A stretch of DNA of 39,990 nucleotides, from assembly GCA_030066455.1 (NCBI GenBank), contig JASJBQ010000050.1:1-39990 (forward strand), read 5' to 3'. Made by a program: the position numbers and the translations under genes. Of the stretch, positions 1 to 8,403 are shown piece by piece; the first letter of the stretch is position 1; every line of letters starts with the position of its first letter. Source of the DNA: Desulfobacterales bacterium (lineage in GTDB: Bacteria; Desulfobacterota; Desulfobacteria; Desulfobacterales; UBA5852). The notes below the pieces were generated by a model. That model was not told the DNA's origin, searched no databases, and was given only the letters and a program-made list of their open reading frames with translations.

Positions 1-311
1 GTGGCTTGGGCGATCGCTTTCCAGTTGGCGCGGCTGCCGGTGTACCACTGGGCGATCAAGACGAGGGATTCGTTCGGCCAGCGAACTTCGTGGACATAAT
101 AATCCCGGTTGCGGAATTGGGCGATGGGCAGACTTTTTTCTTTGGCCGCCCGCGGCGTCTTCCTGGCTTGCGGCTTAGTCGCCGGCCGGGCCGTTTCCTG
201 GGGCGGCGGCGGGGTCACCGTCTTCGGCTTGAGGGCGGTGCAGCCGAAAAGCAGGGCCACCGCCCAAGCGGCGAACACAAGGCCGGTGAGGCCGTGAAAG
301 GATCTGATCAT
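1..311 (-). CDS. LysM-like lipoprotein, partial (C-terminus outside window)
   Basis: The reading frame opens with ATG at 311 and runs off the left edge. Residues 1-24 form a signal peptide ending in a lipobox (LLFGC, Cys24), so the product is probably an envelope-anchored lipoprotein. A Pro/Lys/Ala-rich linker follows. From about residue 68 there is a segment with HEVRWPNESL and a later WYTG, typical of LysM-like peptidoglycan-binding domains. Its ATG shares four bases (ATGA) with the stop of the upstream kinase gene, indicating translational coupling and membership of the same operon. The missing C-terminus prevents a finer call. Confidence 0.75.
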   Translation of the reverse strand, partial: MIRSFHGLTGLVFAAWAVALLFGCTALKPKTVTPPPPQETARPATKPQARKTPRAAKEKSLPIAQFRNRDYYVHEVRWPNESLVLIAQWYTGSRANWKAIAQA

Positions 312-2050
312 GGCGTTTGGCGATATTTGCGCTTGAGCTGTTCAAAATAGTCCCGGGCACGCTCGTTTTCAGGATTCAATTCTATCGCCGTTTGTATTTT
401 TTGCAACGCCTTTTGCCATTCGCCCCGGATTTCAAGTACCGTGGCCAGATTGTAGAGAATCTCGTCCTGATAGGGCGGACTCAGGGCGGCGGCCCGGCTG
501 TAGCTTTCAACCGCCTGGTCGTAGCGGCCGCTCTTGGCATAGGCGAACCCGATGTTGAACAGGGCATCCGGCATCTCGGGCTGGAGCATGAGGACCTTGC
601 GAAAAGCAGCGATCGCCGGCTGGTATTCTTCCGAGCGGATGTAAAGCAGTCCGAGGTTGAAATGCGCTTCGGCGTTATCCGGATCGGCGGCCAGGATGTC
701 ACGCCAGGCCTGCCGTGCCGTTTCAACGTCGGTATCCATCAGCGCCAGCGCCCGTTGCACGCGCTGCGCCTGATCCCGCATCGCCTTGTCGTCGGCGCCC
801 TTCGTGGGCGGTGCCTTCGGCGCTTCGGCGTAGGGCCTGGCGGCATAAGCCTTTTTCTCCATGGCCGGCTTCGCGGGTGGCGATGCCGGACGGCTGAACC
901 ATAAGGTCAGACCCACCGTCAGGATGAGCCCCACCAGGCCGACGGCCAGTAAAGTCCAGCGGGCGCCGGGACGGCTGCCAAGCGCCTTGAGTCCCGGCCA
1001 TCCGGCCAATGACGGTGCATGGTCGGCCGGTCCCGCCACGGTTTTCTCCGGACGGACGTAAGGATTGGGGGCGGCGTCGCCACTGGCCTTCAGAAGGGTG
1101 GCCAGTTTCTCTTCTTCGGTGTGTTTGTCGTCAGCGAAAAGATCGCCGATCATCCGACTCAGCTGGCGTTCCTGGCTTCGATAGGAGAGGTCCGCCTGGC
1201 ATCCTTCCAGCGCGTTCAACACCTCGCCGCAATCGCCGAAACGATCGGCCGGAACAAAGGCCAGCATCCGGTGCAGGGTATCCTGCAGCGAGCGGGGCAA
1301 TTCGGGCATGATCAGCTCAGGCGGCACAAACGATCGGTTCTGTGCCTGGCGCAGAAGTTTGAGCGTGTCGCCCTCGTACATCCGGCGGCCGGAAAGCATT
1401 TCGTACAGGATGATGCCCAGGGAGAATATGTCGCTGCGCTGATCGATAACCTTACCCTGTGCCTGTTCAGGGGCCATGTAGGCCAGTTTGCCCTTGAGGG
1501 TGCCGGTCTCGGTGGCGGATTGCCGCCCGGCGACTTTGGCCAGGCCGAAATCGAGAATCTTGACCTGTCCGCTGTAAGTGATGAAGATATTCTGCGGACT
1601 GATGTCGCGGTGAACGATGTTGAGGGGATTGCCGGCGATATCGGGAAGATGGTGCGCGTATTCCAATCCGGCGCAGATGGAGCTCGCGATAAACAGGCTG
1701 TTGTTCAGGCCCAGTGACTGGTCGCTGTCCTGAAGACGATTGCTGATCGAGCGCAGATCCTTGCCGCGCAGATATTCCATGACGATGAAATAGGTATCCT
1801 CCAGACAGCCGAAATCGTAGACTTCCACGATATTGGCGTGTTGGAGGTAGGCCGCCAGCTTGGCCTCATCGATAAAGGCCCGGACCATTTCCTCCTGCGA
1901 ATGCAGGTGCGTATAAATTTTCTTGATGGCCACGAGCTTTTCGAAACCCTGTTCGCCTTTGATTTTGGCGCGATAGAGTTCCGCCATACCGCCGAAGGCA
2001 ATCCGATCCAGCAGGATATATTTTCCGAATTGTATCGCTTCCGAGCTCAT
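308..2050 (-). CDS. Membrane-bound Ser/Thr protein kinase with C-terminal TPR repeats
   Basis: A 580-residue Hanks-type kinase. Visible motifs are a glycine loop (FGGMAELY, about 19-26), the ATP lysine in VAIKK (Lys43), the catalytic loop HRDISPQN (147-154), DFG at 167-169 and APE at 193-195, so the kinase domain looks complete and active. A juxtamembrane linker leads to one transmembrane segment at about 365-386, a Pro/Ala/Lys-rich stretch, and three to four TPR repeats (about 430-575) predicted outside the membrane. This follows the bacterial PknB-like layout, with TPRs in place of PASTA repeats. It sits 20 bp downstream of a TPR/LysM lipoprotein gene and overlaps the next lipoprotein gene by 4 bp, suggesting an envelope-sensing role. 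Its substrates cannot be inferred. Confidence 0.93.
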   Translation of the reverse strand: MSSEAIQFGKYILLDRIAFGGMAELYRAKIKGEQGFEKLVAIKKIYTHLHSQEEMVRAFIDEAKLAAYLQHANIVEVYDFGCLEDTYFIVMEYLRGKDLRSISNRLQDSDQSLGLNNSLFIASSICAGLEYAHHLPDIAGNPLNIVHRDISPQNIFITYSGQVKILDFGLAKVAGRQSATETGTLKGKLAYMAPEQAQGKVIDQRSDIFSLGIILYEMLSGRRMYEGDTLKLLRQAQNRSFVPPELIMPELPRSLQDTLHRMLAFVPADRFGDCGEVLNALEGCQADLSYRSQERQLSRMIGDLFADDKHTEEEKLATLLKASGDAAPNPYVRPEKTVAGPADHAPSLAGWPGLKALGSRPGARWTLLAVGLVGLILTVGLTLWFSRPASPPAKPAMEKKAYAARPYAEAPKAPPTKGADDKAMRDQAQRVQRALALMDTDVETARQAWRDILAADPDNAEAHFNLGLLYIRSEEYQPAIAAFRKVLMLQPEMPDALFNIGFAYAKSGRYDQAVESYSRAAALSPPYQDEILYNLATVLEIRGEWQKALQKIQTAIELNPENERARDYFEQLKRKYRQTP

Positions 2051-2070
2051 AGGCGCTTACGCCACCGTTC

Positions 2071-3108
2071 TCACTCTTCTTCCACGGTTTTCAATTTTTG
2101 CAGCAGGGTTTCGGCTTCGCGAATGCTGGCCGCCGCCTCCTCGTGCTCGGGATCCAGGGTCAGCGCCAGGCGCCAGGACTCGACGGCAAGCTCGAGCTCG
2201 TCGTTGAGGAAGTATTTGACGCCGTCGCGATAGTGGACCTCCGCCCGCCGTTTCAGCTGCACGCGCAAATCGGCACGCAGCGCCTTGAGCCCCGGATAAT
2301 CCCCCTGAATGCCATCCAGCATCTGCTTGGCCTTTAAATGCTGCTGCTGCTGATAAAAGCGCTGGCCCAGAGCAAACCGGCTCTTATTTTCAAGCCGGAC
2401 GGCTTCGCGCAGCTTGGGGTTGGCACGCCGCAAACGTTGGGTGAGAACGAGCACCTTTTCGTGACGCCCCGCCTTGGAAAGCTTCCGGGCCCGCACCAAG
2501 TCGTAATCGGTCTTTTGGGCCCGATAGGGCGGCCGGGCCGCCAGAGCGGGAATCTTCAGCATGCGGGCCGTCAGCAAGCGGGCGTTGGCCGGCAGATCAT
2601 TGGCAAAGGCGATTAAATCGGCGCCCTCGGGGGTGCGGTAAAATTTGCGGGAAAGATCCGCGAGGGTTTCTCCCGGCTGAATGCGGTACCATTTATACAC
2701 CGGCGGATTCATGAACCGGTCCAGCTGCTGGCGGGCATCCATGAACCGGGGGTCCAGACGCAGGGTCGTCAACAGCGCGCGACGAGCTTCCTTGGGACGG
2801 GTTTGCGCCAGAGCCGCCTTCCCGCGCTGATAACTGGCGTGCGCGCGCTCCTGCGCCTGGGCTTCAAGGCGCTCCTGATTGGCCCGGGCTTCCGGGTCCT
2901 GCGGATCGAATTCCAGTATACTGCGCCAGCAAAGAAGGGCCAATTGGATCTCATCGGTCGCCTCGTGGGTGGCCGCTTTTTCCGCGAGGGCCGCAACAAC
3001 CGGCCGCGCGTCCGGCCCGCGGGCACCGGACCGACGGGAGCCTTCACTCACACAGCCGAGCAGCAGGAGGCTGACCATCAGTAGCGTGGCGAAAAATGGC
3101 CGGCTCAT
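2071..3108 (-). CDS. TPR and LysM domain lipoprotein
   Basis: A 345-residue protein with a signal peptide and lipobox LLLLGC (Cys19). TPR-like helices cover about 50-130. A LysM domain covers about 139-187 (YRIQPGETLADLSRKFY is its recognisable start). Further TPR-like repeats run to the C-terminus, the last with NDELELAVESW. LysM domains bind peptidoglycan and TPRs mediate protein contacts, so this is probably an envelope scaffold. The ATG at 3108 overlaps the preceding stop by four bases. It lies between a NodB-like lipoprotein and an STPK-TPR gene, so the three products probably act together. No enzymatic motif is visible. Confidence 0.85.
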   Translation of the reverse strand: MSRPFFATLLMVSLLLLGCVSEGSRRSGARGPDARPVVAALAEKAATHEATDEIQLALLCWRSILEFDPQDPEARANQERLEAQAQERAHASYQRGKAALAQTRPKEARRALLTTLRLDPRFMDARQQLDRFMNPPVYKWYRIQPGETLADLSRKFYRTPEGADLIAFANDLPANARLLTARMLKIPALAARPPYRAQKTDYDLVRARKLSKAGRHEKVLVLTQRLRRANPKLREAVRLENKSRFALGQRFYQQQQHLKAKQMLDGIQGDYPGLKALRADLRVQLKRRAEVHYRDGVKYFLNDELELAVESWRLALTLDPEHEEAAASIREAETLLQKLKTVEEE

Positions 3109-4145
3109 CGCAGGACCTCGTCCTTGAAAACCTGCAGGTGCTTGGCGAAGCGCTCCGGCAATTCGTCCCAGCTGACCGGCACGCGCTGAACGGCAAACAG
3201 ATTCCGGTAGAAAGGATTGCTGTCGCCGGCAAGATTGAACCCGCCCTTGAAACCGGCCTTTTCGGCCAGCATGATCTTCAATGCCGCCATGTCGTCACCG
3301 ACATAGGCCAGGTAGTGGCAGGGCTGGCCGCCTTGTGTTTCAATGTCCTGGCGATCACGGGCGAGGCGCGATACCATCTGGGCCAGCTCGGTTTGGTTGG
3401 GAAATCGGGTCGGTTTGAGCGCTTGGGTCAGCGCCGGGGGCAGCCGGTATTGGATACGGATCCCTGACTCCATCATTTCATTGAGTTGGGTCCAGGTGGC
3501 CATGGATTCGGCCCCCACGGCCCCCGGCGTGATGAAGAGGGTTCCCGGGAACTGGTGGGTCCGCAGGATGGGGAAAATGAGATCGTAAAATAGCCGCGAT
3601 TGATCATCGAAAGTCAACACCACCGCTTTGGGCGGCAGCGTGGCGTCGAACGCCATGAAGGCCGCCATCTGGTGAATGTCGACGACATGATAGCCCTCGG
3701 CCTTGAGATATTGGATCTGGCCCCGGAAGCGATCGGCAATACGCGAAGCCTGCTCGCTTTTAACCGTGGACAGATCGGGGTAGGCCAACACGGGCACCGT
3801 TTGGTAACCACCGGGGGCCAGACCGCCTGGCCGGTAGTTCCGTCGCGGGATCAGAAGCAACTGGCCCGGGGCGGGCGAATCGATGCCGTTGAAGTCCTGG
3901 ATAATCCATCGGCGCTCCGCCGCCCCCAGGTAGCGGCGGGCCAGATCATCCAGATTGTCTTCGGGTCCCACCGCTACGGCCAACAGTTCCGATGGCGGTC
4001 GTACCTGTCTGGGCGGTGCGCAGGCCGTCAGCCAAGGGACCAGTAAAAACAGCCACAGCATCGGGCTTACAATCGCAGCCAGGCGCTCCGCTGCAGCGAA
4101 ACGTTCAGCCCGTGGTGGCATCGCGCCGAGGAATGCAGTAAGCAT
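3105..4145 (-). CDS. LysM-like / degenerate polysaccharide deacetylase (NodB) lipoprotein
   Basis: A 346-residue protein with an N-terminal signal segment and lipobox LTAC (Cys42), a LysM-like region (about 54-100) and a NodB-fold region (about 115-340). The NodB first motif is present (VLTFDDQS, Asp180/Asp181) and the late LAYVGDD segment resembles the family's AYPYG motif. The zinc-binding HxxxH expected after the TW.QL..M..SG stretch (about 217-236) is absent: the sequence reads IRIQYRLPPAL. The usual early YH motif reads YPDL. It may therefore be a non-catalytic carbohydrate-binding relative. The start at 4145 is preceded by a purine-rich AGGGGAGGG and overlaps the cyclase gene by 41 bp; internal starts at 4121 and 4061 are possible. 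Confidence 0.8.
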   Translation of the reverse strand: MLTAFLGAMPPRAERFAAAERLAAIVSPMLWLFLLVPWLTACAPPRQVRPPSELLAVAVGPEDNLDDLARRYLGAAERRWIIQDFNGIDSPAPGQLLLIPRRNYRPGGLAPGGYQTVPVLAYPDLSTVKSEQASRIADRFRGQIQYLKAEGYHVVDIHQMAAFMAFDATLPPKAVVLTFDDQSRLFYDLIFPILRTHQFPGTLFITPGAVGAESMATWTQLNEMMESGIRIQYRLPPALTQALKPTRFPNQTELAQMVSRLARDRQDIETQGGQPCHYLAYVGDDMAALKIMLAEKAGFKGGFNLAGDSNPFYRNLFAVQRVPVSWDELPERFAKHLQVFKDEVLR

Positions 4146-5586
4146 CGATTGGCGAAACCCTCCCCTTGATCATTTGAGGCGGCAGCTTGATGACGTCAAT
4201 GGTCTGGTTGATGCTTGTATGGCAACTCTGGGTGATGACGATCTCGCCCGGGCCGGCAACACCATTGAGGCTGGCGGCCACATTGACGGAGTCACCAATC
4301 ACCGTATACTCGAGGCGGCGCCTGGACCCGATATTACCTGAAAGCACCATCCCGGTGTGGATGCTGATGCCCACCGCTTCGAGCAGGGCATTGCCTGCGT
4401 GCCGTTCGGCACTCAGACGCCGCTGGATTTCAAGGGCGGCGTTGAGGGCCTGATCGGCGTGATCGGCCAGCGGCACCGGGACACCGAAAACACCCAATAC
4501 CGCGTCACCGATGAATTTATCCACGTAGCCGCCTTGGGCCGAAATGACCTCGGCCACGATTTCCAGATAGACATTCAACTGGGCGACCAGATCCTCCGGC
4601 TCAAGGGTTTCGGCATGCCGGGTGAAACCGCGGATGTCGGTGAAAATGATGGAGGCTTCGCAGCGCTTGCCCTTGAGCCAGTCTTTCTCGGTCTGGCTGG
4701 CGATCAACTCGGCCACTTCCAGACCGACATATTTGCCGAAACGCTTTTGTACCAGGTCTTTTTGGAGCAATTCGGCATTCATGTGGTTGAACGCCCGGGC
4801 CAGGTGTCCCAATTCATCATTGCGTTTGAGTTTGATCCGGTAGGTATAGTTGCCCTTGCTGATTTCGTCGGTGGCCTGCGCCAGATTTGAAATCGGCCGG
4901 GAAAACCAGAATCCCAGAGAAATCGCGACGAGCACGCCCACCACGAGAAGGGGCAGGATCATCCACAGAATCGAGAGCCGATCCTCATGGATGACGCGCT
5001 GGATGTGGTCGAGCGAAAGGCCGATATAGATCTGCCCCAGCAGCCGCTCCTGAAACCAAATCGAGCGTCTGAGAATCAACAGGGATACGCCGGTTTTCGA
5101 TTGGGTCGTGAAATAAACCGTCTCGCCCTCGCGCTGCTCTCGGTCGTGTCCGAGCCATGCCTCGGCTGACGTATGCAAGCGATCGATTTCGGTATGGGCC
5201 CGAATCTTGCCCGTATTGTCCACGATATAGGCCAGCAGAAGCCCATCGATGTTGGTGGCATTCTTGATGAGCGTGTTGAGCGGCAGGTCGTTTTTCTCGA
5301 TGAGGGGCAAACGGGCCTGCTGGGCGTATTGGTTCAATACCAGCATCCCGCGCTGGACGACCTGCTGATAAAGCTGCTCCTTCTGGCGGTTCAGGAAAAA
5401 ATAGCTCAGCATGTAGATAACGGCGAGGGTCAGTAAAACCGTCAGCAGGGACAACTGCAGCCAGATGGGCAAGCGCAGCCATGCGCGGCCGCGCCGATTG
5501 GCACGCCCCGTGTGCCGGTCTTTTTCCGGTGCATCCGGCTGCGTCAGAAACCGATATTTATTGCGGCGCTCGGTGATTAAGGTCAT
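4105..5586 (-). CDS. Membrane class III adenylate/guanylate cyclase with HAMP domain
   Basis: A 493-residue receptor-type cyclase. TM1 is at about 40-64, an extracytoplasmic sensor region (Cache-like) at about 65-200, TM2 at about 205-228, HAMP at about 226-280 and the catalytic domain at about 308-480. Metal-binding aspartates are visible in FTDIRGFT (Asp317) and FIGDAV (Asp361). Lys357 and Thr428 (EYTVIGD) fit adenine selection, favouring cAMP. The transition-state Asn435 is present, but the Arg expected four residues later (NxxxR) is Ser439, so activity may be reduced. I chose ATG 5586 because GGGGTGG precedes it by 7 nt and the upstream 86 codons look non-coding. It is the first gene of the envelope operon. 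Confidence 0.9.
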   Translation of the reverse strand: MTLITERRNKYRFLTQPDAPEKDRHTGRANRRGRAWLRLPIWLQLSLLTVLLTLAVIYMLSYFFLNRQKEQLYQQVVQRGMLVLNQYAQQARLPLIEKNDLPLNTLIKNATNIDGLLLAYIVDNTGKIRAHTEIDRLHTSAEAWLGHDREQREGETVYFTTQSKTGVSLLILRRSIWFQERLLGQIYIGLSLDHIQRVIHEDRLSILWMILPLLVVGVLVAISLGFWFSRPISNLAQATDEISKGNYTYRIKLKRNDELGHLARAFNHMNAELLQKDLVQKRFGKYVGLEVAELIASQTEKDWLKGKRCEASIIFTDIRGFTRHAETLEPEDLVAQLNVYLEIVAEVISAQGGYVDKFIGDAVLGVFGVPVPLADHADQALNAALEIQRRLSAERHAGNALLEAVGISIHTGMVLSGNIGSRRRLEYTVIGDSVNVAASLNGVAGPGEIVITQSCHTSINQTIDVIKLPPQMIKGRVSPIDAYCIPRRDATTG

Positions 5587-6047
5587 GGACGTTCCACCCC
5601 GATATGATCCACGCGCCCCTTGCGGGTCGGACGGTAGCGACCGGAGTCGTTTAGAGGTCGCAAGCCCCAGGCATGGCGGCCTGGTTGTGCGGCCCAAGGG
5701 CATCCCGCCCGCGTCATTCCCTCGCAGCCCCGCTCCTTGACGGCAGTTGATCCATGGCGGGCGGTTGATGTCCGGCAATGCCTGCAACGTGCCGGAACGG
5801 AAACAGAACGGCGGTTGGGGGGGACTGTTATCTATACACTTCAATCACAGAATCGGGGCAAGTGCAAATCCGCAGACGCGTGAAGGCATGGCCGGACCGA
5901 TGACCGGGTGCGTTGAATGACGCGTGGGCACCCCGGCGGCACGGTCGCGGGCGCGTATTTCCCTGGTGTCCAAACGGCTTTGTCCGGGGAAATGGCCCTT
6001 CGGCATCATTGTCGCGCACTTTGGGCGCGGTGGGCCGGACCCGTTTG
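5587..6047. other. Non-coding stretch upstream of cyclase operon
   Basis: About 460 bp without a convincing gene. The open frames here have Arg/Pro/Gly-rich translations, no recognisable domains and no good ribosome site. It contains the candidate promoter at 5833-5861 and probably the long leader of the cyclase operon. I see no riboswitch-like conserved core. Confidence 0.5.
5833..5861 (-). promoter_or_regulatory. Possible sigma70-type promoter for the cyclase operon
   Basis: On the minus strand, TTGCCC is followed after 17 bp by TGTATA. It faces the cyclase gene and would give a leader of about 245 nt. The match is moderate and position-based only. Confidence 0.3.
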
Positions 6048-6251
6048 CTAGCCAAGCGAAATCTTATCTAAAATTTCCGAATGGTGATTGGACAACCAAA
6101 CCCGGAGAGGCTCTGGACCGGTCGAAGAATCATCCGAGGGAGGGCCGAGGAGAGCCAGCGCCCCTTCCAGATAACGATTGTAGGCATCCAAAATCGATGG
6201 ATCGTTTTCTTTCAGCCAGGCGCGTATTTTGGCATCCGTCATCTTATCCAT
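6048..6251 (-). CDS. Small hypothetical protein with two similar motifs
   Basis: A 67-residue, acidic, mostly helical product. Two segments resemble each other: WLKENDPSILD (about 12-22) and WLSNHHSEILD (about 52-62), suggesting an internal duplication. A purine-rich GGAGTGAAAAG lies upstream of ATG 6251, though the spacing is loose; ATG 6242 is an alternative. I do not recognise the family. It stands alone between the cyclase operon and a palindromic repeat. Confidence 0.5.
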   Translation of the reverse strand: MDKMTDAKIRAWLKENDPSILDAYNRYLEGALALLGPPSDDSSTGPEPLRVWLSNHHSEILDKISLG

Positions 6252-6282
6252 GCAAATCTTTTCACTCCGTCAAACTTTAACG

Positions 6283-6412
6283 TATCTCAAAATTAAGATT
6301 AGTGATTCTGGCAAGGCGTGAGCCGGGGAAAAAGCGGAGCATACACGCAGTATGTGAGCATTTTGAGCCTGCTCACAACGCCGCCAGAGGCACTTAGATT
6401 ATTTTTGAGATA
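6283..6412. repeat. 130-bp imperfect palindrome (MITE/REP-like element)
   Basis: The terminal 30 bases at each end are inverted copies of one another with 24 of 30 matches; both start TATCTCAAAA when read inward and end CTGGC. Internal arms also pair (GTGAGC with GCTCAC, and CATAC-ACGCA-GTATG at the centre), so the whole element can fold into one long hairpin. It lies in the intergenic gap upstream of the small gene and downstream of rsmA. The shape fits a non-autonomous mobile hairpin; no transposase is in the window. Confidence 0.7.
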
Positions 6413-6545
6413 GGTTATTGTATCAATTTGCTTCCGTCGTGAGCGTCGCCGTTCGTCCAGGGTGCTTGCTCCAATAGCGGCAGCCGGTGGCGCCGCACCT
6501 TCGTCGGAAGAAATTAGACGCTTTTATGTAATTTTTGAATCCATG

Positions 6546-7403
6546 TCAATCACCGGCCGCATGATCCCGGGCCAGCCAGTTGCTGAGCTTTATGAACTCT
6601 TCCACGGACAAGGTTTCGGCACGCCGCCGGGGATCGATGGCAACGGTTTGCAGCCAGCGTTCGACCACCCCCGGGGCCAGATCCAGAAAACTGCCGCGCA
6701 GCGCATTGCGCAGTGTCTTGCGGCGTTGCCCGAAGGCGGCCTTGACGACCTTGAACATCCAATCGTCGCTGGCCGCCGCACCGTGGGCCCTGTTGCGAAA
6801 ACGCACCGCAATGACCGCCGAGCTGACCTGCGGTCGCGGGAAAAACTGATCGGCGTCCACGGTGATCACATGCTGGAGATCCGCGCAGTACTGCAACATG
6901 ACCGAGAGCCGGCCGTAGTCCCGGCTCCCGGGCTGGGCCAGCAAACGGTCGGTCATTTCCTTTTGCAGCATCAATATGGCCCGCCGGACGAATCGCCGTT
7001 TTTGAATCAGGCGCACGATGATCTGGGAGGAGATGTTGTAGGGCAGGTTTCCGATGACGACAAACGATCCGCATCCGGCGGGCAAATGACGCTCCAGGTC
7101 GAGCTTAAGAAAGTCGGCCTCGATCAGGGCGACATTGGCAAGGCTTTGGGCGGCCAGTTCGGTCCGCAACAGGTCGAACAACCGCGGATCCTTGTCAACG
7201 GCCAGAACGCTGTCGGCCCGACGGGCGGCCGGGACAGTCAGCGCCCCGAGGCCGGCGCCGATTTCCAGGACGTGGTCATGGTCGTCGATGGCCGCAGCCG
7301 CCACGATTTGCTCGGCAATGGCCGGGTTGGTCAGAAAATTCTGCCCCAGTCGTTTGCGCGCCCTCAGCGCATTGGTCTGCAAAAGGCTCCGCGGAGATCT
7401 CAT
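6546..7403 (-). CDS. rsmA: 16S rRNA (adenine1518-N6/adenine1519-N6)-dimethyltransferase
   Basis: A 285-residue KsgA/RsmA. It dimethylates two adjacent adenosines in the 3' hairpin of 16S rRNA late in small-subunit assembly, using S-adenosylmethionine. The signature RLGQNFL is at about 18-24, the SAM loop EIGAGLG at about 47-53, and the catalytic motif NLPYN at 119-123. The C-terminal helical domain has the usual FGQRRKTLRNAL. Length is normal. The ATG at 7403 is preceded by GGGGAAA at suitable spacing. It is monocistronic here as far as can be seen. Confidence 0.96.
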   Translation of the reverse strand: MRSPRSLLQTNALRARKRLGQNFLTNPAIAEQIVAAAAIDDHDHVLEIGAGLGALTVPAARRADSVLAVDKDPRLFDLLRTELAAQSLANVALIEADFLKLDLERHLPAGCGSFVVIGNLPYNISSQIIVRLIQKRRFVRRAILMLQKEMTDRLLAQPGSRDYGRLSVMLQYCADLQHVITVDADQFFPRPQVSSAVIAVRFRNRAHGAAASDDWMFKVVKAAFGQRRKTLRNALRGSFLDLAPGVVERWLQTVAIDPRRRAETLSVEEFIKLSNWLARDHAAGD

Positions 7404-7880
7404 CGCTCATTTCCCCAGAACGTTCCGGAAGGAATCAATACGCCGGATGAGCACCAAAAGGCCCTCAAGGCCAAAGCGGGTTTCCGCCGCCTTGATGCGG
7501 CCAGGCGGTGAAATCGCAGGACGGGCGCTCAATGTCGTCAATCCGTGTTCCCCTCGGCAGTCAGTTCCATATCCCGGTTCCGCCTAATACGGATGGCGGT
7601 TGACTTACAAGCGTCATGATACACGGAGCAACTGCAAAACCGTCGGCACGGTATCGATGCGGCCGGGTTCCACCGCGCTTGCCGCCGTCGATAGCGGCAA
7701 CGGCTGGATCGTCGATCGCCCCCCGGCACCGTCCGGACGGCGGCGGGGAAGGATGAAAAGCGTGTCGAATCTTTGGGTTATATGCCTCCACCCTGCTTGA
7801 CTTTAATGCTTTGATTGGTAGATTCAAGCGTTAGGCGCCCACCGACCCTGAGGGCCGGCTGCAAATCAAGAGAGGGAGAC
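7404..7880. other. Intergenic region between rsmA and the winged-helix gene
   Basis: About 477 bp between divergently transcribed genes. Short open frames exist on both strands; the one best placed ends with TGA just before rsmA (about 7407-7570, minus), but it has no recognised domain and no clear start. I see no convincing gene, RNA or strong promoter. Confidence 0.4.
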
Positions 7881-8255
7881 ATGACGCGCAAAAAAGGTAA
7901 ACCGATCAGTTTCGACGCCATGGTTAAGTTCTTTCTGCAGACTTACAAGATTCCCACCAAGAAGGATATCGATCGGCTTGAAAAAAGGATTGCCCAGTTG
8001 GAGCGATTGATCCGGTCGAGTGCTGCGGTGGAGCGCACCCGTCTTCCCGCCGCTTCCGTCCGCAGCGCCAAGGGTCCGGCGACGGCCATGGATACCGTCT
8101 ACAACGTCGTGCGGCGCGCGCGCAACGGCGCCTCATTCCAGTACATCCAGACCAAGACCGGATTTGACGACAAAAAGGTCCGCAATATCATCTTCCGGCT
8201 CCACAAGCTCGATAAAATCAAGCGCCTGAGCCGTGGCGTCTACACGGCGGGATAA
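7881..8255 (+). CDS. Small coiled-coil / winged-helix protein
   Basis: A 124-residue basic protein. Residues about 28-48 (KKDIDRLEKRIAQLERL) form a coiled coil. A variable Ala/Arg/Ser-rich linker follows. The C-terminal 55 residues (from TVYNVVRRARNG to GVYTAG) look like a winged helix-turn-helix, with a recognition-helix-like KTGFDDKKVRNIIFRL and a short wing. It is probably a dimeric DNA-binding protein of unknown target. ATG 7881 is preceded by AGAGAGGGAG at good spacing, which decides the start over upstream frames. Confidence 0.75.
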   Translation: MTRKKGKPISFDAMVKFFLQTYKIPTKKDIDRLEKRIAQLERLIRSSAAVERTRLPAASVRSAKGPATAMDTVYNVVRRARNGASFQYIQTKTGFDDKKVRNIIFRLHKLDKIKRLSRGVYTAG

Positions 8256-8403
8256 TGGCTTTAACATGCGGGCACGTCGGTCTCCACGTGTTGCCGCCCC
8301 GGCGTCGGCAGGGCACGTGGACCCCGCCAGTTCAGGCGGCCAGCACCGCTGCCGCGGATGCCGCTTGGGCCCCGCCCCACCCAGACAGTGAAAGGTAACC
8401 TGA

